8,117 bases of DNA from Candidatus Zixiibacteriota bacterium (GTDB lineage Bacteria > Zixibacteria > MSB-5A5 > GN15 > PGXB01), in NCBI GenBank assembly GCA_026397495.1, contig JAPLUS010000214.1:1-8117 (forward strand), written 5' to 3'. Each line of letters opens with the position of its first letter. Position 1 is the stretch's first letter. Below are positions 1 through 7,083 of the stretch, in pieces. The notes beneath the pieces are model-generated. The model was not told the origin of the DNA and did no database searches. It saw nothing but the letters and a program-made list of their open reading frames with translations. Made by a program: the position numbers and the translations under genes.

Positions 1-1151
1 GTTCCGTATCAAAAGGAGATATCATTAGATTTTTCTCCCATGGCAAGCAATTTGAGGTTGACGAAGTGGGCTTCCGACAGCTGGTCAATTTCCCGCTTGA
101 TTCTCTTTCGGCCGGAGAGGTCGGGTATCTCTATGCCGGTGTTAAAGAAGTTTCCGACACCCGTGTGGGTGATACTATCACGAAGGTAAACAATCCTGCC
201 GCTTCGCCCTTGCCGGGATTTGTGGCTGTTAAACCAATGGTTTTTTCGGGCTTATATCCGGCCATTGCCGAAGATTACTCTATGCTCCGCGATGCATTGG
301 AGAAACTGAAACTAAATGATGCCTCTCTGTCATTCACTCCGGAAACATCGGCGGCCCTGGGATTCGGCTTCCGCTGTGGTTTCTTGGGAATGCTCCACAT
401 GGAAATTGTTACCGAGCGATTGGCACGGGAATATAACCAGATCATCATTAATACTGTCCCCAATGTGGAATATATAGTTCACCAAAGAGGCAAAAACGAT
501 CTGACCGTCGATTCACCATCGGAGATGCCGGAGGCAGGCAAAATTGATTCTATTGAAGAACCAATTGTCGATGCTAAAATCATAACCCCCCCTGATTCTA
601 TCGGTACCATAATGCGACTCTGTACGGAGCGCCGGGGAATTTATAAAAACACCGAATATCCAACGCCGGCCCGAGCTGTTCTTAGTTATGCTTTTCCTCT
701 TTCCGAAATCATCTTCGATTATTATGATAAACTGAAATCAATTTCTCGCGGATATGCTTCGCTTGATTATGGTTTGCCTTTTTATCAGAAATCAAATCTG
801 GTTAAACTGGATATCCTCATTAATGATGAGCCGGTTGATGCTCTTTCGGTTATTATTCACCGTGATAAGGCCTACAAGTACGGGGTCAATTTGACGGAGA
901 AACTGCGGACGCTAATCCCTCGCCAGCTTTTTGAGGTGATAATTCAGGCGGCTATAGGGGGAAGAATTTTGGCGCGCGCTACGGTCAAGCCGCTTCGCAA
1001 GAATGTAACGGCCAAATGCTATGGGGGCGATATTACCCGCAAGCGAAAGCTTCTGGAGAGACAAAAAGAGGGTAAAAAACGGCTTAAACAAATCGGAAAA
1101 ATTGAAATCCCGCAGGAGGCATTCCTGGCGGCCTTAAAAGTCGAGATGTAA
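1..1151 (+). CDS. lepA: Elongation factor 4 (LepA), 5'-truncated by the window edge
   Basis: LepA/EF-4 is a ribosome-binding translational GTPase that acts on paused or mistranslocated 70S ribosomes in the cytoplasm. The reading frame is open from base 3 and gives 382 visible residues up to the TAA at 1149-1151. The gene continues upstream of base 1; the GTG at 66 is internal. The whole G domain and the start of domain II (about 215 residues of a ~600-residue protein) lie outside the window. What remains is highly typical: [20 protein letters not shown] in domain [20 protein letters not shown] in domain III (visible residues 119-136), [10 protein letters not shown] in the EF-G V-like domain, and the LepA-specific C-terminal domain with [24 protein letters not shown] and PQEAFLAAL. 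Nothing in the visible part looks damaged. The neighbouring transporter starts 74 nt later. Identity is essentially certain. Confidence 0.98.
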   Translation, partial: SVSKGDIIRFFSHGKQFEVDEVGFRQLVNFPLDSLSAGEVGYLYAGVKEVSDTRVGDTITKVNNPAASPLPGFVAVKPMVFSGLYPAIAEDYSMLRDALEKLKLNDASLSFTPETSAALGFGFRCGFLGMLHMEIVTERLAREYNQIIINTVPNVEYIVHQRGKNDLTVDSPSEMPEAGKIDSIEEPIVDAKIITPPDSIGTIMRLCTERRGIYKNTEYPTPARAVLSYAFPLSEIIFDYYDKLKSISRGYASLDYGLPFYQKSNLVKLDILINDEPVDALSVIIHRDKAYKYGVNLTEKLRTLIPRQLFEVIIQAAIGGRILARATVKPLRKNVTAKCYGGDITRKRKLLERQKEGKKRLKQIGKIEIPQEAFLAALKVEM

Positions 1152-1225
1152 CAATGGGCTTTATCTCCGACCTACATCGTTAAAGGATTGTGTCGAAGAT
1201 TACAATGAATAAGCAAATCTGACAA

Positions 1226-2461
1226 ATGAATATTCCTATAATAGTTCTGGCCATAGTCTTTCTCCTCATCATCATCCGGCAAGTGGGAAATATCCGGCTG
1301 CATATATGGCAAATAATGCTTCTGGGAGCGCTTGTGGTTATGATAACAGGGCAGATATCTCTCACCCATGCCCTGAAGTCAGTCAATATCGATGTTATGC
1401 TTTTCCTCCTGGGAATGTTTATAGTGGGACAGGCCGTAGATCAAAGCGGCTATCTTTCGCACCTTTCAAGTAAGCTGTTCCAAAAAACGGGGAGTGTCGA
1501 TAGACTTATGATTAATATCCTCTTCGGGGCAGCAATTGCATCGGCTTTTCTGATGAATGATACTCTGGCAATTATTGGAACCCCGGTAATGTTGCTGCTG
1601 GCCAGGCAGAATAGAATTTCTCCAAAATTATTACTTCTGGCGCTGGCTTTCGCGGTAACTATCGGCAGTCTGGCCAGCCCTATCGGTAATCCGCATAATC
1701 TTTTGATTGCCATCAATGGCAATATCCGCGCTCCCTTTTTGACCTTTCTTAAATTTCTTTTAATCCCTTCCATAATCAATCTCCTTATCGCTTATTTATT
1801 TTTGCGGATATTCTACAAGAAGGAGTTTGAAAATAGGAGCGTGCGTGACGGCGAAGAGATGATCAAAGACCACCGCCTGGCCGCCCTCTCAAGAATTTCC
1901 TTAATGCTTCTGGTTTTATTGGTAGTCGCAAAGGTAATCGCCGCCTTTTGGAGCAGCTCCCTTGATTTCAGGTTGACCTATATCGCTCTTATCGGCTGTT
2001 TACCGATTATTATTTTCAGCCCCAAGAGATTTCAAGTGATAAAGCGTATTGACTGGGCCACCTTGATATTCTTTGCGGCTATGTTTATTCTGATGGCCTC
2101 AGTCTGGGAATCGGGATTCTTTCAGAAAGTCCTGGCCGGATTGAAGCTCGATATAACCTCCCCGGTCGTGATCTTATCGGTCAGCGTTCTTATGAGTCAA
2201 CTAATATCAAATATCCCTCTGGTTGTGCTCTATATGCCGATTCTCCTGCAAGCCGGAGCCACAACCGGCGCCTTGATTGCGCTGGCGGCGGGGAGTACTA
2301 TCGCCGGCAACTTTTTCATTCTTGGGGCCGCCAGTAATGTCATTATTATCCAGAACGCCGAAAAAAAAGAGGGCATAACCTTAACTTTCTGGGAATTCGC
2401 CAGAATTGGTATTCCTCTCACTCTCGTGAATCTTCTGGTGTACTGGCTGTTTTTGCGGTAA
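1226..2461 (+). CDS. ArsB/SLC13-type (ion transporter superfamily) integral membrane permease
   Basis: This 411-residue, very hydrophobic protein has about 10-11 predicted membrane segments and a polar cytoplasmic-type loop around residues 197-220. It shows the pseudo-repeated layout of the ArsB/NhaD/CitM (ion transporter) superfamily. LLGMFIVGQAVDQSGYL (61-77) matches the family's conserved FLLGMxIxxxxxxxSG helix. SAFLMNDTLAIIGTPVML (106-123) carries the re-entrant ND-T motif, and SPIGNPHNLLIA (151-162) is the family's G-N/D-P-x-N loop. The second half repeats this with ISNIPLVVLYMPIL (328-340) and LGAASNVIIIQNAEKKEG (366-383). Such proteins are secondary transporters of anions (arsenite, dicarboxylates, sulfate) or Na+/H+ antiporters; the substrate cannot be read from sequence. 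No arsenic genes (arsR, arsC) are adjacent, so 'arsenite permease' should not be assumed. The ATG at 1226 is the first possible in-frame start, since a TGA in the same frame lies at 1220-1222. No convincing Shine-Dalgarno precedes it. Confidence 0.85.
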   Translation: MNIPIIVLAIVFLLIIIRQVGNIRLHIWQIMLLGALVVMITGQISLTHALKSVNIDVMLFLLGMFIVGQAVDQSGYLSHLSSKLFQKTGSVDRLMINILFGAAIASAFLMNDTLAIIGTPVMLLLARQNRISPKLLLLALAFAVTIGSLASPIGNPHNLLIAINGNIRAPFLTFLKFLLIPSIINLLIAYLFLRIFYKKEFENRSVRDGEEMIKDHRLAALSRISLMLLVLLVVAKVIAAFWSSSLDFRLTYIALIGCLPIIIFSPKRFQVIKRIDWATLIFFAAMFILMASVWESGFFQKVLAGLKLDITSPVVILSVSVLMSQLISNIPLVVLYMPILLQAGATTGALIALAAGSTIAGNFFILGAASNVIIIQNAEKKEGITLTFWEFARIGIPLTLVNLLVYWLFLR

Positions 2462-2490
2462 TTGACTTTCTTCTTTGTTTATCATAATTT
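2462..2490 (+). promoter_or_regulatory. Candidate sigma70-type promoter upstream of dprA
   Basis: TTGACT at 2462-2467 is followed after exactly 17 nt by TAATTT at 2485-2490; a CATAAT at 2483-2488 overlaps it with a 15-nt spacer. The pair begins right after the transporter stop codon and lies in the only gap before the dprA-yigZ-pfkB-pap2 cluster. The predicted transcription start would fall around 2496-2498, a few nt before the likely dprA ATG at 2502, so the mRNA would have almost no leader. Seen by eye only, in AT-rich sequence where chance matches are common. Confidence 0.3.
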
Positions 2491-2501
2491 TAACCCCGAA
2501 T

Positions 2502-3407
2502 ATGAAACGGGCAGAAGAATATTCAATTGCGACTCAAATATGGGCGCTGCGGCAACATGGTGAAGTCGGCCCGCGGACCTTTCGGGCACTAATGATACAT
2601 TTTGGCTATCTATCGGCTATTCTGGAAGCTGAACTTGATGAGCTGAAAGGGATCGAGGGTTTGGGCGCCAAAAAATCACAAAAGATATTTGATAGTTTTG
2701 CCTTTCTCGATAAAGCCGAGGAATTTATCGGGGCGCTTAAAGTCCGAAATATCGGCATTAGTACCATTTTTGACGAAGACTATCCTCAATTATTTATGGA
2801 GCTAAATGATCCGCCGCCAATAATATTTTATCGGGGCCGACTCCCGGACAATAATGAAAAGACGGTCGCTATTGTCGGTTCCCGCAAAGCGACTAGTGAG
2901 GGAATGAGAATCGGAGTCGATTTGGCGCTGGGCCTGGCCCGGAAATCAATTGCCATTGTTTCCGGTTTGGCGCGCGGTATTGATGCTTCCGCCCATATCG
3001 GCGCCCTCAAGGCCGACGGACGTACCTATGCTGTTATCGGATCGGGCTTTGATCATATTTTCCCGGAAGAAAATCGTCCCCTGGCAGCGGAATTGGTGCA
3101 GACCGGGGGGTTGATTTCGGAATATCCGCCGGAGGAGAGATATGTCACCGGCCATTTAGTGGCCCGTAATCGGCTGACGGTGGGAATATCAAAGGCGGTG
3201 GTCATCGGGGAAATATTTAATGATTCCACCGGGACGCTTGATACGGCCACATTCTGTCAGGAATTGGGTAAGTGGATGTTTATTGTTATTGACGGCTGTG
3301 ACCAGCCGGGTCGTGATAACTCCGGCGTGGAAAAAGTGTTGTCACTGGGTGCGATTCCAATTAATTCCAAAGATGGCATTGATATTATTCTCAAATCTCT
3401 TGTCTAG
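2502..3407 (+). CDS. dprA: DNA-processing protein DprA/Smf, short form without C-terminal winged helix
   Basis: DprA binds incoming single-stranded DNA in the cytoplasm and loads RecA during natural transformation; it is also widespread in bacteria not known to be competent. From the ATG at 2502 the product has 301 residues. A helix-hairpin-helix-like N-terminal part (GVGPRTF-type at 21-27, LKGIEGLGAKKSQKIF at 48-63) leads into YPQLFMELNDPPPIIFYRG (94-112). The Rossmann core follows with AIVGSRKAT (123-131), VSGLARGIDASAH (153-165), GSGFDHIFPEEN (180-191), ISEYPP (205-210), ARNRLTVGIS (221-230) and STGTLDTA (242-249). These cover the standard DprA motif order. The end of the core (FCQELGKWMFIVID) is diverged from the usual EQGRxVFAVPG, and the protein stops where typical ~360-residue DprAs continue into a winged-helix (DML1-like) domain. 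A TTG start at 2475 would add nine residues, but these do not resemble the family. The start lacks a Shine-Dalgarno. The next gene follows after 8 nt. Confidence 0.88.
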   Translation: MKRAEEYSIATQIWALRQHGEVGPRTFRALMIHFGYLSAILEAELDELKGIEGLGAKKSQKIFDSFAFLDKAEEFIGALKVRNIGISTIFDEDYPQLFMELNDPPPIIFYRGRLPDNNEKTVAIVGSRKATSEGMRIGVDLALGLARKSIAIVSGLARGIDASAHIGALKADGRTYAVIGSGFDHIFPEENRPLAAELVQTGGLISEYPPEERYVTGHLVARNRLTVGISKAVVIGEIFNDSTGTLDTATFCQELGKWMFIVIDGCDQPGRDNSGVEKVLSLGAIPINSKDGIDIILKSLV

Positions 3408-3415
3408 ATGGTGGT

Positions 3416-4027
3416 ATGTCTTCTCCTGATGGTTTTTACACAATTCAGAAGGTCGCCAAGATTGAGTTGAAGGTAAAGGGGTCGAAATTCATTGGCCGGG
3501 CTATTCCCTGTCTGACGCCCGAAGAAGCCGAAGAGATCTTGAAAAATACCCGCAAAGAATATTATGATGCCACTCACCATTGTTATGCTTATCAGACAGG
3601 ACTTGGGCCGACGCGGCGATTTCGATACTCCGATAGCGGCGAGCCATCGGGAACGGCCGGTAAGCCAATCTATGACCAGATTAAGGGAAAGAAATTGACC
3701 AATTTAATAGTGATCGTAACGCGCTATTTTGGTGGAACTAAATTGGGAACCGGTGGCTTAACCCACGCCTATTCTCAGGCGGCCGGCGAGGTGATTGCCG
3801 GAGCCGGCATGGTGCAGGATTTTGTTACTGAGGAATTCACTCTTTTGGTTTCCTATAATGATTATAATGCCATTGAAAGATTGACACGGAAATGTGGCGG
3901 ACAAATATTGAAGCGTGGCTCAAAAGGCCAAATTTCCGCTTTTTCTATCAAGTTGAGAAAATCATTGGTAAGGGAATTTAAAGAAATGGCCTTGGATGTT
4001 ACCTCGGGAAGGGTCAAATTTGGATAA
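3416..4027 (+). CDS. yigZ: YigZ/IMPACT family protein (UPF0029)
   Basis: The 203-residue product has the full length and motif order of the bacterial YigZ family, relatives of eukaryotic IMPACT. The N-terminal domain has the ribosomal-S5-like fold. Visible signatures are IELKVKGSKFIGRA (16-29), YDATHHCYAY (50-59), SDSGEPSGTAGKPI (72-85) and VTRYFGGTKLGTGGLTHAYS (101-120). The remaining ~80 residues correspond to the ferredoxin-like C-terminal domain (DUF1949), which is weakly conserved here. The biochemical role is not settled; the family is thought to act in translation or its regulation in the cytoplasm. The ATG at 3416 gives the expected N-terminus (FYTIQKVAKIELKVKGSKF) and is preceded by a weak purine stretch (GGTGG at 3410-3414). 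It lies 8 nt after dprA, and its end overlaps the start of the sugar kinase gene by 8 nt, which suggests translational coupling. Confidence 0.95.
   Translation: MSSPDGFYTIQKVAKIELKVKGSKFIGRAIPCLTPEEAEEILKNTRKEYYDATHHCYAYQTGLGPTRRFRYSDSGEPSGTAGKPIYDQIKGKKLTNLIVIVTRYFGGTKLGTGGLTHAYSQAAGEVIAGAGMVQDFVTEEFTLLVSYNDYNAIERLTRKCGGQILKRGSKGQISAFSIKLRKSLVREFKEMALDVTSGRVKFG
4006..4013 (+). promoter_or_regulatory. Ribosome binding site supporting the TTG start of the sugar kinase
   Basis: GGGAAGGG sits 6 nt before TTG at 4020-4022, inside the 3' end of yigZ. The alternative ATG at 3996 lies upstream of this site and would add eight residues unlike the family. Translation from TTG gives MDKVIDCLGLGIAPIDILLQ, which aligns with normal PfkB N-termini. 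I therefore use 4020. Confidence 0.5.
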
Positions 4028-4818
4028 AGTAATTGACTGTCTTGGACTGGGAATCGCTCCCATTGATATACTCCTTCAAATTCCCCGATATCCTCAACCG
4101 GGAAATAAAATAGACGCTCTTAATATTACCATTCAGGGGGGCGGTCCCATTCCGACGGCTATGGTGACGCTGTCATGTCTGGGATTGAAAACCGGTTTAA
4201 TTGCCGCTGTGGGAGAGGATATCTTGGGGGACTTTGTAATCGAGGAATTGGAATCCAAAGGTGTCGATACATCATTGATCATAACCAAGAAAAATTCCAC
4301 GGCCATCGCGGTGGGGTGGATTGAATATAACAGCGGCCGTCGCACAATCGCTCTAAATCTTAAGATTCAAATCAAAGCTCGGGATATAAGAATCGGAAAA
4401 TTGCCCACAACGCGGTCGGTGCATCTTGACGGTCGGGATCTGCCGGCCTGTATGAAATTGGCCAGCTGGGCACAAAACAACGATATTCCCGACGATGCCA
4501 AGAGCAATAGCATCCTTGAGTAAATTGTGCCGCGGGACAATTGTCGTAACCTCCGGCCTTAAGGGCTCGCTTGGCTATGAACCTCCGTTCGGGTATATTT
4601 CTCAGAAGGCCTTTAAAACAAAAGCTGTTGACACGACCGGCGCCGGTGATGTTTTTCATGGGGCTTATATTTTTGGCCTGCTAAAAGGATGGAGTCTAAA
4701 GAGACGATTAGAACTGGCTTCAGCCGCCGCCGCTATAAAGTGCACCCGCCCCGGCGGCAGAGCCGGCATCCCAAATCTTAAACAGGTGCAATCATTCCTG
4801 CGAAAGGGTTGTAAATAA
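4020..4818 (+). pseudogene. PfkB/ribokinase-family carbohydrate kinase, disrupted by internal deletion with frameshift
   Basis: PfkB-family kinases phosphorylate sugars or nucleosides with ATP in the cytoplasm. The N-terminal part (4020-4520, 167 codons, TAA at 4521-4523) has the substrate-side motifs: LGLGIAPIDILLQIPRYP, TIQGGGPIPTAMVTLSCLG, AAVGEDILGDFVIEELESKGVDTS and VHLDGRDLPACMKLASWAQ. The C-terminal part is in another frame (about 4495-4818). It holds GTIVVTSGLKGSLGY, the ATP/anion-hole motif DTTGAGDVFHGA (46-57 from the ATG at 4495, catalytic Asp 52) and KCTRPGGRAGIP. The two pieces total about 265 codons against ~300-310 in the family. The segment between the 'NNDIP' strand and the 'VVVT' strand (normally LDA...VDYLI.SE.FA...) is missing. 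Both breakpoints therefore lie near 4495-4525, and the loss must be 3n+2 nt, perhaps 105-135 nt. The ORF from 4495 could be translated but lacks the substrate site. It may be a real decaying gene or an assembly error. The substrate cannot be assigned. Confidence 0.85.
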
Positions 4819-4819
4819 T

Positions 4820-5374
4820 ATGCTTGATGTCGTTCAATGGTTAGTTTCAATTGACCAATCGCTGTTTATTTTTATTAACCAGACCCTGGCGAATCCGGTT
4901 ACTGATTTTTTTATGCCTTTGGTTACGGCCGATTCGCATCTGAGGGTATTTTATGCTCTTTGTATGATGGTAATTCTGTGGAAAGGAGACAGGCGGCTGC
5001 GATATGCCCTGATTTTTTCCCTGATTACCCTTGTCATTACCGATCAACTCTCCAGTAGCATCTTCAAACCGCTCTTGGCGCGCCCGCGCCCCTGCCAGTC
5101 GCTCAATATACATCTTCTGGTTAGCTGCGGAGCCGGCTTTTCCCTGCCCTCATCACACGCCGCCAATCTATTCGGCCAGGCCTTTCTATTTAGAGCCATC
5201 ATCCCCAGAACAGCTAAATTTCTTATTCCTTTGGCTATTGTGGTAGCCTTATCGCGGATATTTGTGGGAGTCCATTATCCGTTCGATATATTGGTCGGCT
5301 CTGTTATCGGCCTATTGGCGGGGACGGCCGTAGCCGGAACCTTCATGAAAATGTTTCCGGAAAAGGCCAAATAA
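4820..5374 (+). CDS. PAP2-family membrane phosphatase
   Basis: This 184-residue protein is an integral membrane phosphatase of the type-2 phosphatidic acid phosphatase (PAP2) superfamily. It carries the three-part signature: K83-x6-R90-P91 (FKPLLARPRP), PSSHA at 110-114 with H113, and S145-R146 ... H152 ... D156 (LSRIFVGVHYPFDILVG). The catalytic His pair is H113/H152. About five to six membrane helices surround these motifs (roughly 43-54, 62-79, 115-129, 133-150, 157-176), with the active site facing the outer side of the inner membrane. The size fits small bacterial lipid phosphatases acting on undecaprenyl pyrophosphate, phosphatidylglycerophosphate or phosphatidate; the sequence does not decide between them. 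The central motif is PSSH rather than the commoner PSGH, a tolerated variant. ATG 4820 is preceded by AAAGGG at 4803-4808 and starts 1 nt after the sugar kinase stop, so it is probably in the same operon. Confidence 0.93.
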   Translation: MLDVVQWLVSIDQSLFIFINQTLANPVTDFFMPLVTADSHLRVFYALCMMVILWKGDRRLRYALIFSLITLVITDQLSSSIFKPLLARPRPCQSLNIHLLVSCGAGFSLPSSHAANLFGQAFLFRAIIPRTAKFLIPLAIVVALSRIFVGVHYPFDILVGSVIGLLAGTAVAGTFMKMFPEKAK

Positions 5375-5408
5375 AAATTATAGAAGGACTTCGATAGGGA
5401 ATATACGG

Positions 5409-5942
5409 CTATTTCTTTTTAATCCAAAACTGACCGGAAAACTCAAGCGAGTCATTTTTGGAATTGAAATATTTTCCGGATAGAATGGCAAAGAATTGTG
5501 TCGCTTTGACGGAGTCAATCAGAATATATCCTTGATGGCAATAGTACATCTTGAGGGAATCGGGAAGATTAAAGCGCCCTATCAATTGACAAAGAGAACG
5601 GCCGTTGATATTTAGCGAGTCCCGGCTGACTTTTTCCGGCAAAGAAACGGCAATTCTATAATTGATTTCAGGTTCTATCTTAAATATTTCGGCTGAGAGT
5701 GTCCCCTGGGCTTGATCAGAAAGAATTTGTTCGGTAATCATAATCGTTCCCTGGCCGGACGCTAAAAGAATCTCCTCTGGTTTATCGGATATTCGATATC
5801 CATCCATATAGTAGCTGGTTTTTATCTGCGCCTCACGAACGACGCCTTCTTCGGCTATGTAAGAGTGAATCAGATATTTTTCGTGGCAGGCGATGATTGA
5901 AAAAAAGAGAAGACTTAAAATAAGTAATGATTTAGATTTCAT
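5409..5942 (-). CDS. Predicted lipoprotein of unknown function in the sphingolipid-type operon
   Basis: I do not recognise this 177-residue protein. The N-terminus MKSKSLLILSLLFFSIIACH has a positively charged start, a hydrophobic core (5-17) and a lipobox-like I-I-A-C with C19 as the likely lipidated residue, followed by His at +2. This points to a lipoprotein exported by Sec and anchored in the inner or outer membrane. The mature part alternates short polar and hydrophobic stretches suggestive of beta strands (for example GTIMITEQI, INYRIAVSLPE) and contains two further cysteines (C118, C135). It ends in LSGKYFNSKNDSLEFSGQFWIKKK-like sequence (about 154-177). Its ATG (5942-5940) directly follows the TAG of the upstream acyltransferase gene with no gap and no separate Shine-Dalgarno, implying translational coupling. 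By position it may serve lipid transport or envelope maintenance, but that is inference only. Confidence 0.8.
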   Translation of the reverse strand: MKSKSLLILSLLFFSIIACHEKYLIHSYIAEEGVVREAQIKTSYYMDGYRISDKPEEILLASGQGTIMITEQILSDQAQGTLSAEIFKIEPEINYRIAVSLPEKVSRDSLNINGRSLCQLIGRFNLPDSLKMYYCHQGYILIDSVKATQFFAILSGKYFNSKNDSLEFSGQFWIKKK

Positions 5943-7073
5943 CTAAATCGGCATTTCGACAATGCGGTATTTCTTGTGCATCACTCCCCCCATGTTTCCC
6001 GCAGACTTGCACATTAATTCGTTAGTCTCCAGAATCCACGATAACTCCGCCCATTGATACCCTTTGGCTAACCCTTTTTGGTAAGTATCGACATAAAATA
6101 TACTGTCAATCCCCCGCTTCTGAAATTTAGGGATAACGCCCATCGTCAGCATACGAACACCCTTAATTTTCCGCCGGACCTTAGTATTCCAGAGGAGCTT
6201 GAATATTCCGGTTGGGAAAAGACGACCCTTCATACCGATAAAGACTTGATTGATATCCGGGACCGCCAACGAGAAACCGGCCGGTTCATCATTGACATAC
6301 GCTATCAAAGCCAGTTCCGGCTCGACAATCTGCTTCAATCCCTTGGCCATATGGACAAATTCATCTTCCGGCATGGGGACAAAGCCCCAGTTGTGCGACC
6401 AGGCTTGATTATAGATATTATTAATAAGTTTGACTTCTTCATCAAAGCGGGACATATCAACCGACCGGAGTCGTATATGATTTCTTTCCTTAATTTTATT
6501 GACCACCTTCAATTGACGTTCCGAAATCGGCAGATCTCCGCTAATCAGATAAGCGTTTAGATCCATTACTTTCTTGAGGCCAAATCGTTCGGCCAATTTA
6601 GGGAGATAGGGCATATTATAGGGATTCATAACTGTCGGCGGTTTGTCGAACCCTTCAATCAAGAACCCGATTTCCTGATTGGTGGAAAAATTCATCGGCC
6701 CCCGCATCTTTTCCATCCCCTCGGCCTTGAGAGTAATCATCGCCACTTTGAAAAGCTTAGCGGCCACCTCAAAATCATCAATTGATTCGAAAAATCCGAA
6801 AAATCCAATTTTATCCTGATGAAATTGGTTGTGGTAATAGTTGACACAGGTAGCGATGCGGCCGACTGTTTTACCATCCTTAAGAGCCAAAAAATATTTG
6901 GTCTTGGCGCCGCGGTAAAAGGGATTTTTTTTCTTATTAAAAAATTCTTTCCGTTCAGAAATAAGCGGTGGCACCCAATTAGGCGTCCCCTTATAAAGCT
7001 TGAAGGGAAACATTATAAAAGATTTCATCTGTTGAGGCGATTCAACCTCGACAATTTCAATCTCTAAAGCCAT
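5943..7073 (-). CDS. GNAT-fold acyltransferase, YghO-like; candidate bacterial ceramide synthase
   Basis: This 376-residue cytoplasmic-type protein has no signal peptide or membrane helix. It belongs to a family of large GNAT-related proteins resembling E. coli YghO. The N-terminal half shows FPFKLYKGTPNWVPPL (22-37), NPFYRGAKTKYFLAL (50-64), VGRIA (70-74), GFFGFFES (90-97), MRGPMNFSTNQEIGFLIEGF (123-142) and NPYNMPYLPKL (150-160). The C-terminal half has a recognisable GNAT core: LTMGVIPKFQKRGID (309-323, the Q-x-x-G acyl-CoA loop), AELSWILETNELM (342-354) and a final HKKYRIVE. Acyltransferases with a GNAT domain have been described as bacterial ceramide synthases that N-acylate the long-chain base. 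The gene here lies 10 nt downstream of a serine palmitoyltransferase-type gene, so that role is my leading inference. A general acyl-CoA transferase is the alternative. The family call is firm; the reaction is not proven. GAGGT 5 nt before the ATG fixes the start. Confidence 0.85.
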   Translation of the reverse strand: MALEIEIVEVESPQQMKSFIMFPFKLYKGTPNWVPPLISERKEFFNKKKNPFYRGAKTKYFLALKDGKTVGRIATCVNYYHNQFHQDKIGFFGFFESIDDFEVAAKLFKVAMITLKAEGMEKMRGPMNFSTNQEIGFLIEGFDKPPTVMNPYNMPYLPKLAERFGLKKVMDLNAYLISGDLPISERQLKVVNKIKERNHIRLRSVDMSRFDEEVKLINNIYNQAWSHNWGFVPMPEDEFVHMAKGLKQIVEPELALIAYVNDEPAGFSLAVPDINQVFIGMKGRLFPTGIFKLLWNTKVRRKIKGVRMLTMGVIPKFQKRGIDSIFYVDTYQKGLAKGYQWAELSWILETNELMCKSAGNMGGVMHKKYRIVEMPI

Positions 7074-7078
7074 AGCTT

Positions 7079-7083
7079 ACCTC
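7079..7083 (-). promoter_or_regulatory. Shine-Dalgarno of the GNAT acyltransferase gene
   Basis: On the minus strand GAGGT (7083-7079) lies 5 nt before ATG (7073-7071), in the 10-nt gap after the TAA of the upstream enzyme. It is one of the few good ribosome binding sites in this window and supports both the start and independent re-initiation on a shared mRNA. Confidence 0.6.

Noticed and set aside
1188..1206. TTGTGT and TACAAT before the transporter gene as a promoter
   Set aside because: The spacer is only 7 nt, far from the 16-18 nt needed, and no better -35 box lies at the right distance from TACAAT.
1205..1222. ATG at 1205 as an upstream start for the transporter
   Set aside because: It is in frame but runs into TGA at 1220-1222 after five codons, so it cannot start the transporter.
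1450..1779. 109-residue minus-strand open frame inside the transporter gene
   Set aside because: It is antisense to strongly patterned membrane segments of the transporter and has no recognisable motif.
4480..4525. Programmed ribosomal frameshift joining the two kinase halves
   Set aside because: There is no slippery heptamer or downstream structure visible, and a whole internal segment of the fold is missing, which frameshifting cannot restore.
5375..5408. Bidirectional terminator between the convergent PAP2 and lipoprotein genes
   Set aside because: No inverted repeat of useful length is visible in this 34-nt AT-rich gap; only short A and T runs occur at its edges.
6078..6560. 160-residue plus-strand open frame opposite the GNAT acyltransferase gene
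   Set aside because: It lies wholly antisense to a well-supported gene, has no family motifs and no Shine-Dalgarno; its composition is that of a mirrored coding region.
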